Positions 26,648 to 35,569 of a stretch of 64,000 nt of DNA are shown here, in pieces. Within the stretch, counting starts at the first letter, position 1, and each line of letters begins with the position of its first letter. Source of the DNA: RCIO01 sp964629765 (GTDB lineage Bacteria > Pseudomonadota > Alphaproteobacteria > Rhizobiales > Rhizobiaceae); contig CAZVTK010000001.1 of NCBI GenBank assembly GCA_964629765.1, forward strand, positions 62,001-126,000, written 5' to 3'. Made by a program: the position numbers and the translations under genes. The notes beneath the pieces were generated by a model. It did not search any database. It was not told the DNA's origin and worked only from the letters and a program-made list of their open reading frames with translations.

Positions 26648-27595
26648 TCAGCCGGGGGAGCCGGCCGGCTTCTCTCTCGCGACCACCTGAATGCCGGTCC
26701 AGCTCTCGTAGACCTTGATGACCGCGGCGGCATCCTCGTTCTCGAAACCCATGGCGCGCGCCATCTGGTAGATCTGCTGACCCTGCACCGTCATCGGCAT
26801 CGGCATGCCCAAAGCCTTGCCGAGGGCGGTCTGGAGCTCGACATCCTTCATGGTGATGCCCATCCGTATGCCGTCGAAATCGCGCGCCAGGACGCGCGGG
26901 CCGAGATATTGCAGGGCGCCGCTGTTGGCATAGCCGCGGCTGAGATTCTCGTAGAGCTGGGCCGGGTCGAGGCCGGCGCGGGCGCCGAGGGCCATGGCTT
27001 CCGCCGCGACGATCCGGGAAGCCTGGAGCACCATGCTGTTGAGCAGCTTGAACACCGTGCCGTGACCGGCCTCGCCCCAGTGGACGATCTCCGAAGCCAT
27101 CGTCGCGAGTATCGGCCTCGCGCGCTCCAGATCGGCCTCGGCGCCGCCGACGAAGCACTTCAGCGATGCGGCCCGCGCTCCCCCATTATGGCGCATTCCC
27201 GCGACCGGCGCATCGATGAAGGCGATTCCCTTGTCGGCGAGAGCGGCGGACAGCCTCTTCACCGCCGTCCAGTCGATCGTCGACATCAGGATGACGAGAT
27301 CGCCCGGCCGTGCCGACGCGACGAAACCGTCGGGTCCGAGTATCACCGCCTCAGCCTGCGCGGTCGTCTCGACCATGCAGATCAGGATGCCGGCGCGGCT
27401 GGCGACGTCGGCAGGGCTGTCAGCCGGCTCCGCGCCGTGGCGCACCATCTCGTCGACCTTGGCTCGCGTGATATCGTAGGCCACCAGCCGGCGCGGGCTT
27501 TCCAGCACGTTCCGCGCCATCGGCTCGCCCATCATGCCCAGTCCGACGAAGCCGACCGTCGTCTCCCGCGCGCTGCCGCCATTTGTCGATGCCAT
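26648..27595 (-). CDS. 3-hydroxyisobutyrate dehydrogenase-family oxidoreductase
   Basis: A beta-hydroxyacid dehydrogenase of 315 residues (3-hydroxyisobutyrate, tartronate semialdehyde or similar). The N-terminal Rossmann motif is VGFVGLGMMGEPMARNV. The substrate-binding segment is FIDAPVAGMRHNGG and the catalytic Lys is in HGTVFKLLNSMVL (about 185-190). Start ATG 27595 follows GAGG by seven bases. It is a single-gene unit divergent from the GST gene, with back-to-back sigma-54 promoters between them. Confidence 0.82.
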   Translation of the reverse strand: MASTNGGSARETTVGFVGLGMMGEPMARNVLESPRRLVAYDITRAKVDEMVRHGAEPADSPADVASRAGILICMVETTAQAEAVILGPDGFVASARPGDLVILMSTIDWTAVKRLSAALADKGIAFIDAPVAGMRHNGGARAASLKCFVGGAEADLERARPILATMASEIVHWGEAGHGTVFKLLNSMVLQASRIVAAEAMALGARAGLDPAQLYENLSRGYANSGALQYLGPRVLARDFDGIRMGITMKDVELQTALGKALGMPMPMTVQGQQIYQMARAMGFENEDAAAVIKVYESWTGIQVVAREKPAGSPG

Positions 27596-27614
27596 GTCCT
27601 GTCCTCGCTTGAGC

Positions 27615-27636
27615 CCGGCCCGTCCATACGGGCCGG
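27615..27636. repeat. 8-bp inverted repeat in the leader of the 27595 gene
   Basis: CCGGCCCG-TCCATA-CGGGCCGG is a perfect hairpin between the minus-strand -24/-12 element (27668) and its gene. It would be transcribed as a leader structure or act as an operator. A second perfect repeat, CCGGGATG (27720-27727) with CATCCCGG (27744-27751), lies in the leader of the divergent GST gene. Confidence 0.4.
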
Positions 27637-27667
27637 ATCTGCCGCCGTTGCGTCCTGTCCCGCGGCA

Positions 27668-27682
27668 GCAAGCCGCATGCCA
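27668..27682 (-). promoter_or_regulatory. Sigma-54 promoter for the hydroxyacid dehydrogenase
   Basis: On the minus strand: TGGCATG-CGGC-TTGC. Its upstream end is only 10 bases from the opposite-facing element at 27693. Confidence 0.78.
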
Positions 27683-27692
27683 GCCGAACCGT

Positions 27693-27707
27693 TGGCATTC
27701 ATCTTGC
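27693..27707 (+). promoter_or_regulatory. Sigma-54 promoter for the GST gene
   Basis: TGGCATT-CATC-TTGC on the plus strand, 68 bases before the GST ATG and back to back with the element at 27668-27682. Confidence 0.75.
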
Positions 27708-27775
27708 TGAAAAGCACAGCCGGGATGTTCGGACGCGATGTCGCATCCCGGATGCCAATCGCCGGAGACGAGCCC

Positions 27776-28402
27776 ATGCTGAAATTTTACTACGCGCCCG
27801 GAACCTGCGCGCTCGCGACCCATATCGCGCTGGAGGAGGCGGGAGCGGAGTTCGAGGCGATCCGCGTCGATTTCGCCGCCGGCGAGCAGCGCAAGCCGGA
27901 CTATCTCGCCGTCAACCCCAAGGGACGGGTGCCGGCGCTGGCGACGCCGCAGGGCGTGCTGACCGAGACGCCGGCGCTGCTCGCCTATGTCGCCCAGATC
28001 TTCCCCGAATCCCGCCTGATGCCGCTGGACGACGCTTTCGCCTGCGCGCGCATCAACGGCTTCAACGCCTATCTGTGCTCGACGATGCACGTCGCGCTCG
28101 CCCACGCCCAGCGCGCGCCCCGCTGGGCCGACGATCCCGCGGCCTGGGAGTCGATGCGCGCCAAGGTGCCGGCCAACGCCGCCGAGTGCTGCGACCTGCT
28201 CGAGAACACAATGTTCGCTGGGCCCTGGGCAATGGGCGAGACCTACAGCGTGGTCGACCCCTATCTGTTCACGATCCTGAGCTGGCTGAAGCCGGACCGC
28301 TGCGACATCGCCAACTATCCCGCGCTGGCCGCCTTCCTGGAGCGCATGCGCGGGCGGGCGGCGGTCCGGCGCGCTTTGGCGCGCGAGACGGCGGCCGGGT
28401 GA
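27776..28402 (+). CDS. Glutathione S-transferase family protein
   Basis: A 208-residue GST. The thioredoxin-like N-terminal domain reads LKFYYAPGTCALATHIALEE, where the Ser/Cys near residue 10 would activate glutathione. It continues with VNPKGRVPALATPQGVLTET (cis-Pro loop) and an all-helical C-terminal domain with YSVVDPYLFTILSWL. The form resembles beta-class bacterial GSTs. GGAG eight bases upstream fixes the ATG at 27776. As a single-gene unit in a catabolic island it may conjugate or isomerise a reactive intermediate, or only protect the cell. Confidence 0.82.
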   Translation: MLKFYYAPGTCALATHIALEEAGAEFEAIRVDFAAGEQRKPDYLAVNPKGRVPALATPQGVLTETPALLAYVAQIFPESRLMPLDDAFACARINGFNAYLCSTMHVALAHAQRAPRWADDPAAWESMRAKVPANAAECCDLLENTMFAGPWAMGETYSVVDPYLFTILSWLKPDRCDIANYPALAAFLERMRGRAAVRRALARETAAG

Positions 28403-28432
28403 CCTCGACCGCCCCGCGCCGCCCCTGCGCGG

Positions 28433-29284
28433 TCAGTGGAAGGCCTCGCCGCCGCAGATGTTGATCGCCTGCCCGGTGATGTGGCGGGCGTCGGCGGAAA
28501 TCAGGAACGCCGCCATGCCGGCGACGTCGTCCGCGCTCGCCACGCGGCCGAGCGCCGTCCCGGCGGCGCGCTGGTCGAGGTTCCTCCTGGCCGCCTCCGC
28601 GATGCTGATCCCTTCCTTACCGGCGAGCAGGCTCTCGCCGAGGCTCGGGCGGCCCGTGTCGACCATGCCGGGGCAGATCGCGTTGACGGTGATGTCGTTG
28701 GGCCCGAGCTCCAGCGCCAGAACCTGCGTCAGGCCGTTGATGGCGAATTTCGTCGCACAATAGGCGGCATGCTTCGCCAGCCCGCGCTTTCCCGACAGAG
28801 ACGACATGTTGATGATATGGCCCGGCGCGCCCCGCGCGACCAGATGGCGGGCGACGGCCTGCGCGAGAAGCAGCGTGCCGCGCATGTTCACCGCGACGAC
28901 ACGATCCCACTCTGCCACGTCGAGCTCGACGACCGGCACGCGATCCCTGCCGATGCCGGCGCGCGCATTGTTGACCAGCACGTCGATGGCGCCCAGCTCC
29001 GCCACGGTCCGCTCGCACGCCGCCTGCACCTGCGCCGGATCGGTGATGTCGGCCCAGATGCAGATCGCCCGGGCGCCGGCCGCCTCGATCTCCTCCCTGA
29101 CGCTTTCGATGCCGCGCCAGCCGGCCGCCGCCTCCGCCTCGGGCAGCTCCGCCTGCGTGCGCCTGATGTCGACCAATGCTATGTCGAGGCCCTGCCTCGC
29201 GAAACGCAACGCGACCGCGCGGCCGATGCCGCGCATGCCGTTGGCGCCGGTGACGATCGCCACCCGTCTCCTGTCTGCTTCCAT
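28433..29284 (-). CDS. Short-chain dehydrogenase/reductase (classical SDR)
   Basis: A 283-residue SDR. The cofactor motif is VTGANGMRGIGRAVA, slightly extended relative to the usual TGxxxGIG. NNARAG, the catalytic Ser in INMSSLSG and the YCATK motif are intact, and ICPGMVDTG follows. It probably oxidises a hydroxyacyl-CoA or alcohol with NAD(P). It lies 14 bases after the GMC oxidoreductase gene, so the two form one unit read from the element at 30999. It converges with the GST gene across a 30-base gap. Confidence 0.82.
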   Translation of the reverse strand: MEADRRRVAIVTGANGMRGIGRAVALRFARQGLDIALVDIRRTQAELPEAEAAAGWRGIESVREEIEAAGARAICIWADITDPAQVQAACERTVAELGAIDVLVNNARAGIGRDRVPVVELDVAEWDRVVAVNMRGTLLLAQAVARHLVARGAPGHIINMSSLSGKRGLAKHAAYCATKFAINGLTQVLALELGPNDITVNAICPGMVDTGRPSLGESLLAGKEGISIAEAARRNLDQRAAGTALGRVASADDVAGMAAFLISADARHITGQAINICGGEAFH

Positions 29285-29298
29285 GTCCTGTGACCTCG

Positions 29299-30918
29299 TC
29301 AGGCTGCGTCTGAAAGAACCATGTCGGCGCATTTCTCGCCGATCATCATGCAGGGGATGCTGGTGTTGCCCGAGACGATGATCGGCATGATCGAGGCGTC
29401 GGCGACACGCAGGCCCTCGATCCCGTGGACGCGCAGCCGCTCGTCGACCACGGCGGAGGGGTCCTTGCCCATCTTGCAGGTGCCCGAGAAATGGAACGTC
29501 GTCGCGCCGGTGTTGCGGATGAAGTCGACGATCTCGGCGTCGCTCTGCACCGCAGGCCCGGGCAGGAGCTCCTCTGCAATGACGTCGGCGATCGGGGGCG
29601 CCGCCGCGATCTCCCGCACCTTGCGCACCGAGGCCACCGCGACGCGGCGGTCGTTCTCGGTCGCCAGGAAACGATAGTTGATGGAGGGCGGCGAAAAGGC
29701 GTCGGACGACTGGATGTGCACGCTTCCCGTGCTTTCGGGACGCTGCACCTGTGTGAAGACGAGGAACCCTTCGAGCGGGGACATCCTGCGCTTTCCGTTC
29801 ACGATGTCGAAGATGTAGGGATTGCCGATGATCTGGATGTCGGCGTCCTCGACGCTGGGGTCGGATTTCACGAAGGCCCGCATCGTGCCGAGGCCCTGCG
29901 AGGCGAGCCCCTTGCCGAGGAGGACGAAGCGCAGCACCTCGCGCGCCAGACGCCACCCGCGGCCGAGGGACGAGGCGGAGATGCCGGGCTTCGTGAACGT
30001 CCATTTCATCGTCGGGCCGTAATGGTCCCTGAGATTCTCGCCCACTCCCGGAAGCGCGTGCACGACCGGGATTCCGTGGCGCGACAGGATGTCGGGGTTG
30101 CCTATGCCGGAAAGCTCGAGCAGCTTCGGGGAGTTCACGGCCCCGCAGCTCACGATCACCTCGCGCGACGCACGCGCCTCCTCGATGCCGCCGTTGCGCC
30201 GGTAGCGCACGCCGACGCATCGCCTGCCTTCGAGGATGAGTTCCTTCGCCTCGGCGCCCGACAGGATCGTGAGGTTCGGCCGCCGCCGCGCCGCCGCCAG
30301 ATATTGCGTGGCGGTGCTCTGGCGGAAGCCCCGGTGCGCGGCCTGCTGCGCCATGGCGACACCGAACTGCGAACCGCCGCAATAGTCCGGGTTGAGCGGG
30401 ATGCCCACCGCCTGCGCCGACCTGATGAACAGGTCGTAGAAGGGCGTCAGCTTGGAGGAAACGGAGACGCGGATGGGGCCGCTGCGGCCGCGATATTCCG
30501 CCGAGCCGATCTCGCTGCTTTCCAGCTTCTTGAAGAAGGGCAGCACGTCGTCGTAGCTCCACCCGGTGCAGCCCATCTGCGCCCAGGTGTCGTAGTCGCG
30601 ACGCTGCCCGCGATTGTAGATGGTCGCGTTGATGGCGCTCGACCCGCCGAGGATCTTGCCGTGCGCGACGTAGATGCGGCGGTTGCCGTGGCTCTCGTCG
30701 GGCTGCGAATAGTCGCACCAGTTCACGGTCGGGTCTTCGATCATGAACGCGCCGCCCAGCGGCGACTTCGTCCAGATATGGTTTTCGCCTTTGGCGCCGG
30801 CTTCGAGACAGAGCACGGCGTACCTGCCGTTCTCGCTCAGCCTCGCCGCGATCACTCCGCCGGCGGATCCCGAGCCGACAACGATGTAGTCGTAGCTGGC
30901 CGTCTGCGTCGTCGTCAT
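29299..30918 (-). CDS. GMC-family FAD oxidoreductase (choline/alcohol dehydrogenase-like)
   Basis: A 539-residue glucose-methanol-choline flavoprotein. The FAD motif is YIVVGSGSAGGVIAARLSE (about 10-28). The GMC signatures are GKILGGSSAINATIYNRG and SCGAVNSPKLLELSGIG. The active-site His is in TTFHFSGTCKMG and the second position is Asn in SGNTSIPCMMIGEK. Such enzymes oxidise primary alcohols to aldehydes. The start ATG 30918 removes an implausible 63-residue extension that would run over the -24/-12 element. It is first of two genes. Confidence 0.87.
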   Translation of the reverse strand: MTTTQTASYDYIVVGSGSAGGVIAARLSENGRYAVLCLEAGAKGENHIWTKSPLGGAFMIEDPTVNWCDYSQPDESHGNRRIYVAHGKILGGSSAINATIYNRGQRRDYDTWAQMGCTGWSYDDVLPFFKKLESSEIGSAEYRGRSGPIRVSVSSKLTPFYDLFIRSAQAVGIPLNPDYCGGSQFGVAMAQQAAHRGFRQSTATQYLAAARRRPNLTILSGAEAKELILEGRRCVGVRYRRNGGIEEARASREVIVSCGAVNSPKLLELSGIGNPDILSRHGIPVVHALPGVGENLRDHYGPTMKWTFTKPGISASSLGRGWRLAREVLRFVLLGKGLASQGLGTMRAFVKSDPSVEDADIQIIGNPYIFDIVNGKRRMSPLEGFLVFTQVQRPESTGSVHIQSSDAFSPPSINYRFLATENDRRVAVASVRKVREIAAAPPIADVIAEELLPGPAVQSDAEIVDFIRNTGATTFHFSGTCKMGKDPSAVVDERLRVHGIEGLRVADASIMPIIVSGNTSIPCMMIGEKCADMVLSDAA

Positions 30919-30998
30919 GGCTCTCAACCCGAAACCTTTCCCGCGCGCGGTCGCGCTCAATTCTTTACGAGGCAAGCCCGCGCCTATCCGCACGCATA

Positions 30999-31013
30999 GC
31001 AATGGATGTGCCA
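30999..31013 (-). promoter_or_regulatory. Sigma-54 promoter for the GMC-SDR unit
   Basis: On the minus strand: TGGCACA-TCCA-TTGC, 81 bases from the GMC ATG. The 402-base gap 30919-31320 holds this element, a plus-strand one at 31271 and tandem candidate activator sites between them. Confidence 0.75.
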
Positions 31014-31095
31014 ACGAAGGTTTTCGCCGCAAGGGGTTTGCAGCGGAAGCGACGATCCGCCTGAACGGCCCCGAGGGGGGTGGAAAGGATGCCGG

Positions 31096-31133
31096 TGTCG
31101 CGCGCAAGCACAGACATGTCCTCCATGAGGACT
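31096..31133. promoter_or_regulatory. Tandem candidate activator sites TGTCC-N7-GGACA
   Basis: TGTCC-TCCATGA-GGACT (31117-31133) and the weaker TGTCG-CGCGCAA-GCACA (31096-31112) are 21 bases apart, two helical turns. They lie between divergent sigma-54 promoters, about 100 and 165 bases from the two -12 boxes. These are normal distances for sigma-54 activators. Confidence 0.5.
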
Positions 31134-31270
31134 ATCCCCTTCCGCGAACGCATGACGGGCTGGCGTCGCCGCAGACACCCCATCGCATCCGCCTCCGCTA
31201 TGGCCGCGCCGGCGGCCTTCGAAGGAGGGCCGACCGGCCGTCATCGCCGCCGCCGTCCGCCCATCCGCCG

Positions 31271-31285
31271 TGGCACGTGATTTGC
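31271..31285 (+). promoter_or_regulatory. Sigma-54 promoter for the CoA-transferase gene
   Basis: TGGCACG-TGAT-TTGC, a consensus-perfect -24/-12 element ending 35 bases before the ATG at 31321. Confidence 0.85.
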
Positions 31286-31320
31286 TCCGTCCCTGCGCGA
31301 ACCGACGGAGAGAGCGACGC

Positions 31321-32559
31321 ATGAAAACCATCGACAAGCGATCGGTCAAAAGCCGGGACGACCGGCCGTACCAGAGCCTTCCACTCGTCCAGTGCGGCTC
31401 GTCCTTCGGCCTGCTTTCCGGCGTGACCGTGGTCGATATCACAACGTCCGTTGCCGGCCCCTATTCCACGATGCTGCTGTCCGACTTCGGCGCCGAGATC
31501 ATCAAGGTCGAGCGCCCCGAAGGCGACGATGCGCGCAAGTGGGGGCCGCCCTTCCTCGACGGGGAGGCGCTGTGGTTCGCCGCGGTCAACCGCAACAAGA
31601 AGAGCGTGGTCATCGATATCCGCAGCAAGGAGGGCATGAAGAGCCTTCAGGCGCTGGTCGCCAGCGCGGACGTCTTCGTCACCAACCAGCCGCCGGACGT
31701 CCAGCGCAAGCTCGGTCTGGATTACGAGACGCTGCACAGGCGGCGCGAGGATCTCGTCTTCGTCTCGATATCCGGCTTCGGCCTTTCGGGCCGCCGTTCC
31801 GAGCTGACCTCCTACGACCTGATCGCCGAGGGTTATTCCGGCGTCATGGACCTGACCGGCGAGGAGGACAGCCAGCCCCAGAAGGTCGGTGCGCCGGCGG
31901 CCGACATGCTCGCCGGGCAGGATGCGGCGATGGCGGTGATCGCGGCGCTGTTCGACCGCCAGAAGAGCGGCAAGGGACGCAAGATCGACATCAGCCTCGC
32001 CGAAAGCATGACCCGCTTTCTGTCCTGCCGCATCTCGTCCTATCTCGGGTCGGGCGAGGTGCCCCGCCGGTCCGGCGGCACCGACAGCGTGATCGCGATC
32101 TACCAGTCCTTCGCCACCGCCGACGAGCCCATGAATCTGGGGCTCGGCTCGGACGCGATCTGGAAACGCTTCTGGCTGACCGTCGGCGACCCGGACTTCG
32201 GGGCGCGCCCCGAATTCGGGAGCAATGCCAAGCGCCGCGAGAAGCGGGAGGAGATCGTCGCGCATATCCAGGAGATATTGCGCGCCAAGCCGCGCGACAC
32301 CTGGCTCGCTTTGTTCGCGGAAGCCCGCATACCGGCAGGGCCCATCAACCGGATAGACGAGGTCACCGCCGACGCGGACTTCCTGGAGCGCGGACTGTTC
32401 TTCGCCCTGACCGACGGATCCGGCCGCGTGGTGCCGCAGACCGGGCTCGGCATCCATATCGACGACCAGCCCTGCATACCGCGCTCCCTGCCTCCGAGGC
32501 TGGGCGAGCACACCGAGGAAATCCTTGGCCGCCTGCCGGGCGGCAACGGACAGGGCTGA
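31321..32559 (+). CDS. Family III CoA transferase (CaiB/BaiF)
   Basis: These enzymes move CoA between carboxylic acids through an aspartyl-anhydride intermediate. The 412-residue protein starts its fold with SGVTVVDITTSVAGPYSTML and FGAEIIKVERPEGDD. The catalytic Asp is about residue 195 in APAADMLAG, followed by KGRKIDISLAESM. A longer reading from 31270 would overlap the -24/-12 element, so ATG 31321 is preferred. It probably activates an acid substrate without ATP. It is a single-gene unit ending at two hairpins. Confidence 0.88.
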   Translation: MKTIDKRSVKSRDDRPYQSLPLVQCGSSFGLLSGVTVVDITTSVAGPYSTMLLSDFGAEIIKVERPEGDDARKWGPPFLDGEALWFAAVNRNKKSVVIDIRSKEGMKSLQALVASADVFVTNQPPDVQRKLGLDYETLHRRREDLVFVSISGFGLSGRRSELTSYDLIAEGYSGVMDLTGEEDSQPQKVGAPAADMLAGQDAAMAVIAALFDRQKSGKGRKIDISLAESMTRFLSCRISSYLGSGEVPRRSGGTDSVIAIYQSFATADEPMNLGLGSDAIWKRFWLTVGDPDFGARPEFGSNAKRREKREEIVAHIQEILRAKPRDTWLALFAEARIPAGPINRIDEVTADADFLERGLFFALTDGSGRVVPQTGLGIHIDDQPCIPRSLPPRLGEHTEEILGRLPGGNGQG

Positions 32560-32581
32560 ACGCCTTCAAGCCTGAAAATAC

Positions 32582-32673
32582 GCCGGCGCCCGATCAGGGC
32601 GCCGGCCTCAATGGCGAGCAGCGGATCGACACCCCGGATGGCGGGAGATGGCGGGTGCCGGCAGGCACCCGCC
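32582..32673. terminator. Two strong hairpins between convergent genes
   Basis: GCCGGCGCCC-GATCA-GGGCGCCGGC (32582-32606) is a perfect 10-bp stem. GGCGGGTGCC (32650-32659) and GGCACCCGCC (32664-32673), with loop GGCA, form a second. They separate the CoA-transferase gene from the convergent ALDH gene and probably stop transcription both ways, although no T tract follows. Confidence 0.5.
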
Positions 32674-32680
32674 GGCACGA

Positions 32681-34168
32681 TCAGGCGGCGACGTCGCCGG
32701 CCGAAACCGGCATTCCGTCCAGCACGACCACCTTCGTCTCGAGATAGGCCCGAAGTCCCTCCGCGCCGCCCTCGCGGCCGATGCCGGACTGCTTGAAGCC
32801 GCCGAACGCGATGCTGCCCTCGTTGCGCATCATGTTGTGGCCGACCGTGCCGGACCGGATCCGGCGCGCGGTGCCGTATGCCCGTTCGAGGTCGTTGGTG
32901 AAGACCGAGGCGTTGAGCCCGTAATTGGTATCGTTGGCGATGGCCACCGCGTGGGCCTCGTCGTCGGCGGGGATGACCGCAAGCACCGGCCCGAAGATCT
33001 CCTCGCGGGCGATGACGTAGTCGTTGTCCACATTGGCGAACACCGTCGGCTCGACATAGAAGCCGCGGTTCAGGTGCTTGGGACGGGCGCCGCCGGTGGC
33101 CAGCTTCGCGCCTTCCTGCCTGCCCTTCTCGATGTAGCCTTCGACGCGGTCGCGGTGGTGGCGCGTCGCGAGGGGGCCCATCTGCGTCGCCGGATCGAAC
33201 GGATCGCCGACATTGACCTTCCCGAACTCGGCGCTGAGCGCCTCGACGAGGTCGTCATGGCGGTCGCGCGTGACGATGACGCGGGTGAGCGCGGCGCAGA
33301 CCTGCCCGGTCAGGAACGTCGCCCGCGACGCGATCGCCTTGGCCGCGGTGCCGATGTCGTAGTCGTCCATGATGATCGCCGGCGACTTTCCGCCCAGCTC
33401 GAGGGTGCAGCGGGCAATGCGCTCGCCGCAGATCGCGCCGATCCGGCGGCCGGCTGCGGTGGAGCCGGTGAACGCGACCTTGTCCACGCCCGGATGGCGC
33501 ACCAGAAGCTCGGAAACCTCCCGGTGCGCGGTGAGGATGTTGACGACGCCGGCGGGCAGGCCGGCATTCTCGGCCGCCTCGGCCACGATGTAGGCCGAAC
33601 CCGGGGCCTCCGGCGACACCTTCACGATGACGGTGCAGCCGGCGATCAGCGCCGGCCCGAGCTTGCTGGCGATAGCGCCCGGCGCGGCGTTCCACGGCAC
33701 GATCGCCGCGACGACGCCGACCGGCTCGCGCACCAGCAATGCGACCTCGCCGCCGGCGACCGGCTTGCGCCGCTCCTGGAACGGGAATGTGTCGGCGAGA
33801 TCGGCATAGCTCAGATAGTCCTTGGCGATGCTGAGCGCGCGCATCCTGGTGAAGCTGCGCAGCGCGCCCGCCTCCAGCGTCCAGAGCACGCCGTGGGGCT
33901 CGGCGAGCTTTTCGATCTCGGCCGCGAAGGCGCGGATATGGCCGGCGCGCTCGGCGGGCGTCATAAGCGGCCACGGGCCGTTGTCGAACGCGTCGCGCGC
34001 CGCCGCCACGGCACGGTTCACGTCCGCTTCCCTGGCCTCGGCCACGGCGAGGAAGCGCTCCTCGGTGCCGGAATTGACGACCTCGATCTTCGCGTCGCTG
34101 GAGGGCTCGACCCACTTGCCGCCGATGAAGAACTTGTCGGGGTTTTTGACGATCGGTTCGTCCTGCAT
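32681..34168 (-). CDS. Aldehyde dehydrogenase
   Basis: A 495-residue ALDH with VGVVAAIVPWNAAPGAI for cofactor binding, Glu257 in ELGGK and the nucleophile Cys291 in LTGQVCAALTRV. It is only distantly similar to the ALDH at 21401, so the two are probably not recent duplicates. It is last in the minus-strand unit crotonase-AKR-YciI-ALDH (gaps of 34, 43 and 25 bases). That unit is read from the element at 36419. It would oxidise an aldehyde that the neighbouring AKR could also reduce. Confidence 0.86.
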   Translation of the reverse strand: MQDEPIVKNPDKFFIGGKWVEPSSDAKIEVVNSGTEERFLAVAEAREADVNRAVAAARDAFDNGPWPLMTPAERAGHIRAFAAEIEKLAEPHGVLWTLEAGALRSFTRMRALSIAKDYLSYADLADTFPFQERRKPVAGGEVALLVREPVGVVAAIVPWNAAPGAIASKLGPALIAGCTVIVKVSPEAPGSAYIVAEAAENAGLPAGVVNILTAHREVSELLVRHPGVDKVAFTGSTAAGRRIGAICGERIARCTLELGGKSPAIIMDDYDIGTAAKAIASRATFLTGQVCAALTRVIVTRDRHDDLVEALSAEFGKVNVGDPFDPATQMGPLATRHHRDRVEGYIEKGRQEGAKLATGGARPKHLNRGFYVEPTVFANVDNDYVIAREEIFGPVLAVIPADDEAHAVAIANDTNYGLNASVFTNDLERAYGTARRIRSGTVGHNMMRNEGSIAFGGFKQSGIGREGGAEGLRAYLETKVVVLDGMPVSAGDVAA

Positions 34169-34193
34169 CTTCAGTCTCCCTGTTCGGATTGGC

Positions 34194-34493
34194 TCACGCG
34201 TCGACGAGGTGCGGGTGGAAGCGACCCTTCACGAGCCGGTCGATCGTGACGGTTTCGAATACGCCGGCCCTGTTCAGCGGCTCGGCGTCGATGAAGGCCC
34301 GGGCCTGGTCGCGGCTGCCGACCTTGAGGATGAACAGCGCGCCCGTCGAATCGGTCGCATCGTCGTTCTGGAGGCCGCCGGCAAAGAAAATCTCGCCCGC
34401 CTTGGCGTCGAGGAAGGCGCGGTGCGCCGGCAGGGCCGCGGCCCTGACGTCCGTAATGTCGCTCCTGCTTTTGCAGGCGATGATCCACAGCAT
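34194..34493 (-). CDS. YciI-like small protein
   Basis: A 99-residue protein of the YciI/YCII dimeric ferredoxin-like fold. It reads LWIIACKSRSD, then ALPAHRAFLDAKAGEIFFAGGL, with the conserved His/Asp pair region. The tail includes VETVTIDRLVKGRFHPH-like residues. Members may be small hydrolases or isomerases and often accompany aromatic or chlorinated-compound genes, but the function is mostly unproven. GAGG upstream supports ATG 34493 over the longer reading from 34523. It is third gene of its unit. Confidence 0.7.
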   Translation of the reverse strand: MLWIIACKSRSDITDVRAAALPAHRAFLDAKAGEIFFAGGLQNDDATDSTGALFILKVGSRDQARAFIDAEPLNRAGVFETVTIDRLVKGRFHPHLVDA

Positions 34494-34536
34494 GAAGTCC
34501 TCTCTATCGTTCGTATCGGGCAAGGCCGATCCGGCT

Positions 34537-35535
34537 TCACCGGCCGGAATGGCGCAGGAAATCGGCGGGATAGCGCTCCCCCTCGACGGCGACGGCCGAT
34601 GTCGTCTCGTCGATCCAGCGCAGATCCTCGGGCGTGAGCGTCAGCGCGGCGGCGCCGATATTCTCCTCCAGCCGCTCGATCCGCCGCGTGCCCGGTATCG
34701 GAACGATCCACGGCTTCTGCGCCAGCACCCAGGCGATGGCGACCTGCGCGCGCGTCGCGCCCTTGCGAGCGGCGATCGTTCCCAGAATATCGACAAGAGC
34801 CCTGTTGGCCCGACGCGCCTCCGGCGAGAAGCGCGGCACGCGATTGCGGAAATCGGTTGCGTCGAAGGCGGTGGAGTCGTCTATGGCGCCGGTGAGAAAA
34901 CCCTTCCCGAGCGGGCTGAACGGCACGAAGCCGATGCCCAGTTCCTCGAGCACCGGGAGGATCTGCACCTCGGGCTCGCGGGTCCACAGCGAATATTCGC
35001 TCTGCACGGCGGATACCGGCTGCACCGCATGGGCGCGCCGGATGGTCCCGGCGCCGGGCTCCGAGAGGCCGAAATAGCGCGCCTTGCCGGCTACGATCAG
35101 ATCCTTCACCGTCCCGGCGACGTCCTCGATCGGCACCGAGGGATCGACCCGGTGCTGGTAGAGCAGGTCGATCGTGTCGACGCGCAGGCGCTTCAGCATT
35201 CCGTCGACGGCGGCGCGGATATGCTCGGGCCTGCTGTTCAGCCGGTTCGAGTTGACGCCGGTGCGCGGGTCGATGTCCCAGCCGAACTTGCTGGCGATGA
35301 CCACCTTGTCGCGCACCGGCGCGAGCGCCTCGCCGACCGTCTCCTCGTTCGCGAACGGCCCGTAGGATTCGGCGGTGTCGAAGAAGGCGACGCCGCGCTC
35401 GACTGCCCCGCGGATGAGGGCGATCAACGCCCGCCTGTCGTCGGACGACATGGTGCGGGCGCCGCCATATCCCATGCAGCCGAGCCCGATCATCGAGACT
35501 TCGAGGCCGCTGCCGCCCAGTCTTCGCGTCTTCAT
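34537..35535 (-). CDS. Aldo/keto reductase
   Basis: A 332-residue NADPH-dependent AKR. The catalytic tetrad is visible: Asp and Tyr in FFDTAESYGPF, Lys in IASKFGWD and His in LLYQHRVDP. The C-terminal cofactor loop is IVPIPGTRRIERLEEN. It resembles the AKR12/13-type bacterial oxidoreductases that begin MKTRRLGGSGLEVSMIGLGC. It reduces aldehydes or ketones and sits between the crotonase and the YciI-like gene. Confidence 0.85.
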   Translation of the reverse strand: MKTRRLGGSGLEVSMIGLGCMGYGGARTMSSDDRRALIALIRGAVERGVAFFDTAESYGPFANEETVGEALAPVRDKVVIASKFGWDIDPRTGVNSNRLNSRPEHIRAAVDGMLKRLRVDTIDLLYQHRVDPSVPIEDVAGTVKDLIVAGKARYFGLSEPGAGTIRRAHAVQPVSAVQSEYSLWTREPEVQILPVLEELGIGFVPFSPLGKGFLTGAIDDSTAFDATDFRNRVPRFSPEARRANRALVDILGTIAARKGATRAQVAIAWVLAQKPWIVPIPGTRRIERLEENIGAAALTLTPEDLRWIDETTSAVAVEGERYPADFLRHSGR

Positions 35536-35569
35536 CGTCTCACCCCGACCGATCCTCCCTGGAACCCGG

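Noticed and set aside
27597..27613. TGTCC half-site with TC...GA inner bases before the 27595 gene
   Set aside because: It is the complement of the gene's own ribosome-binding site (GAGGACAGGAC), and the second arm does not match GGACA.
31096..31133. Reading the tandem sites as NifA boxes
   Set aside because: NifA sites are TGT-N10-ACA; here the spacing is N11 and there are no nitrogen-fixation genes.
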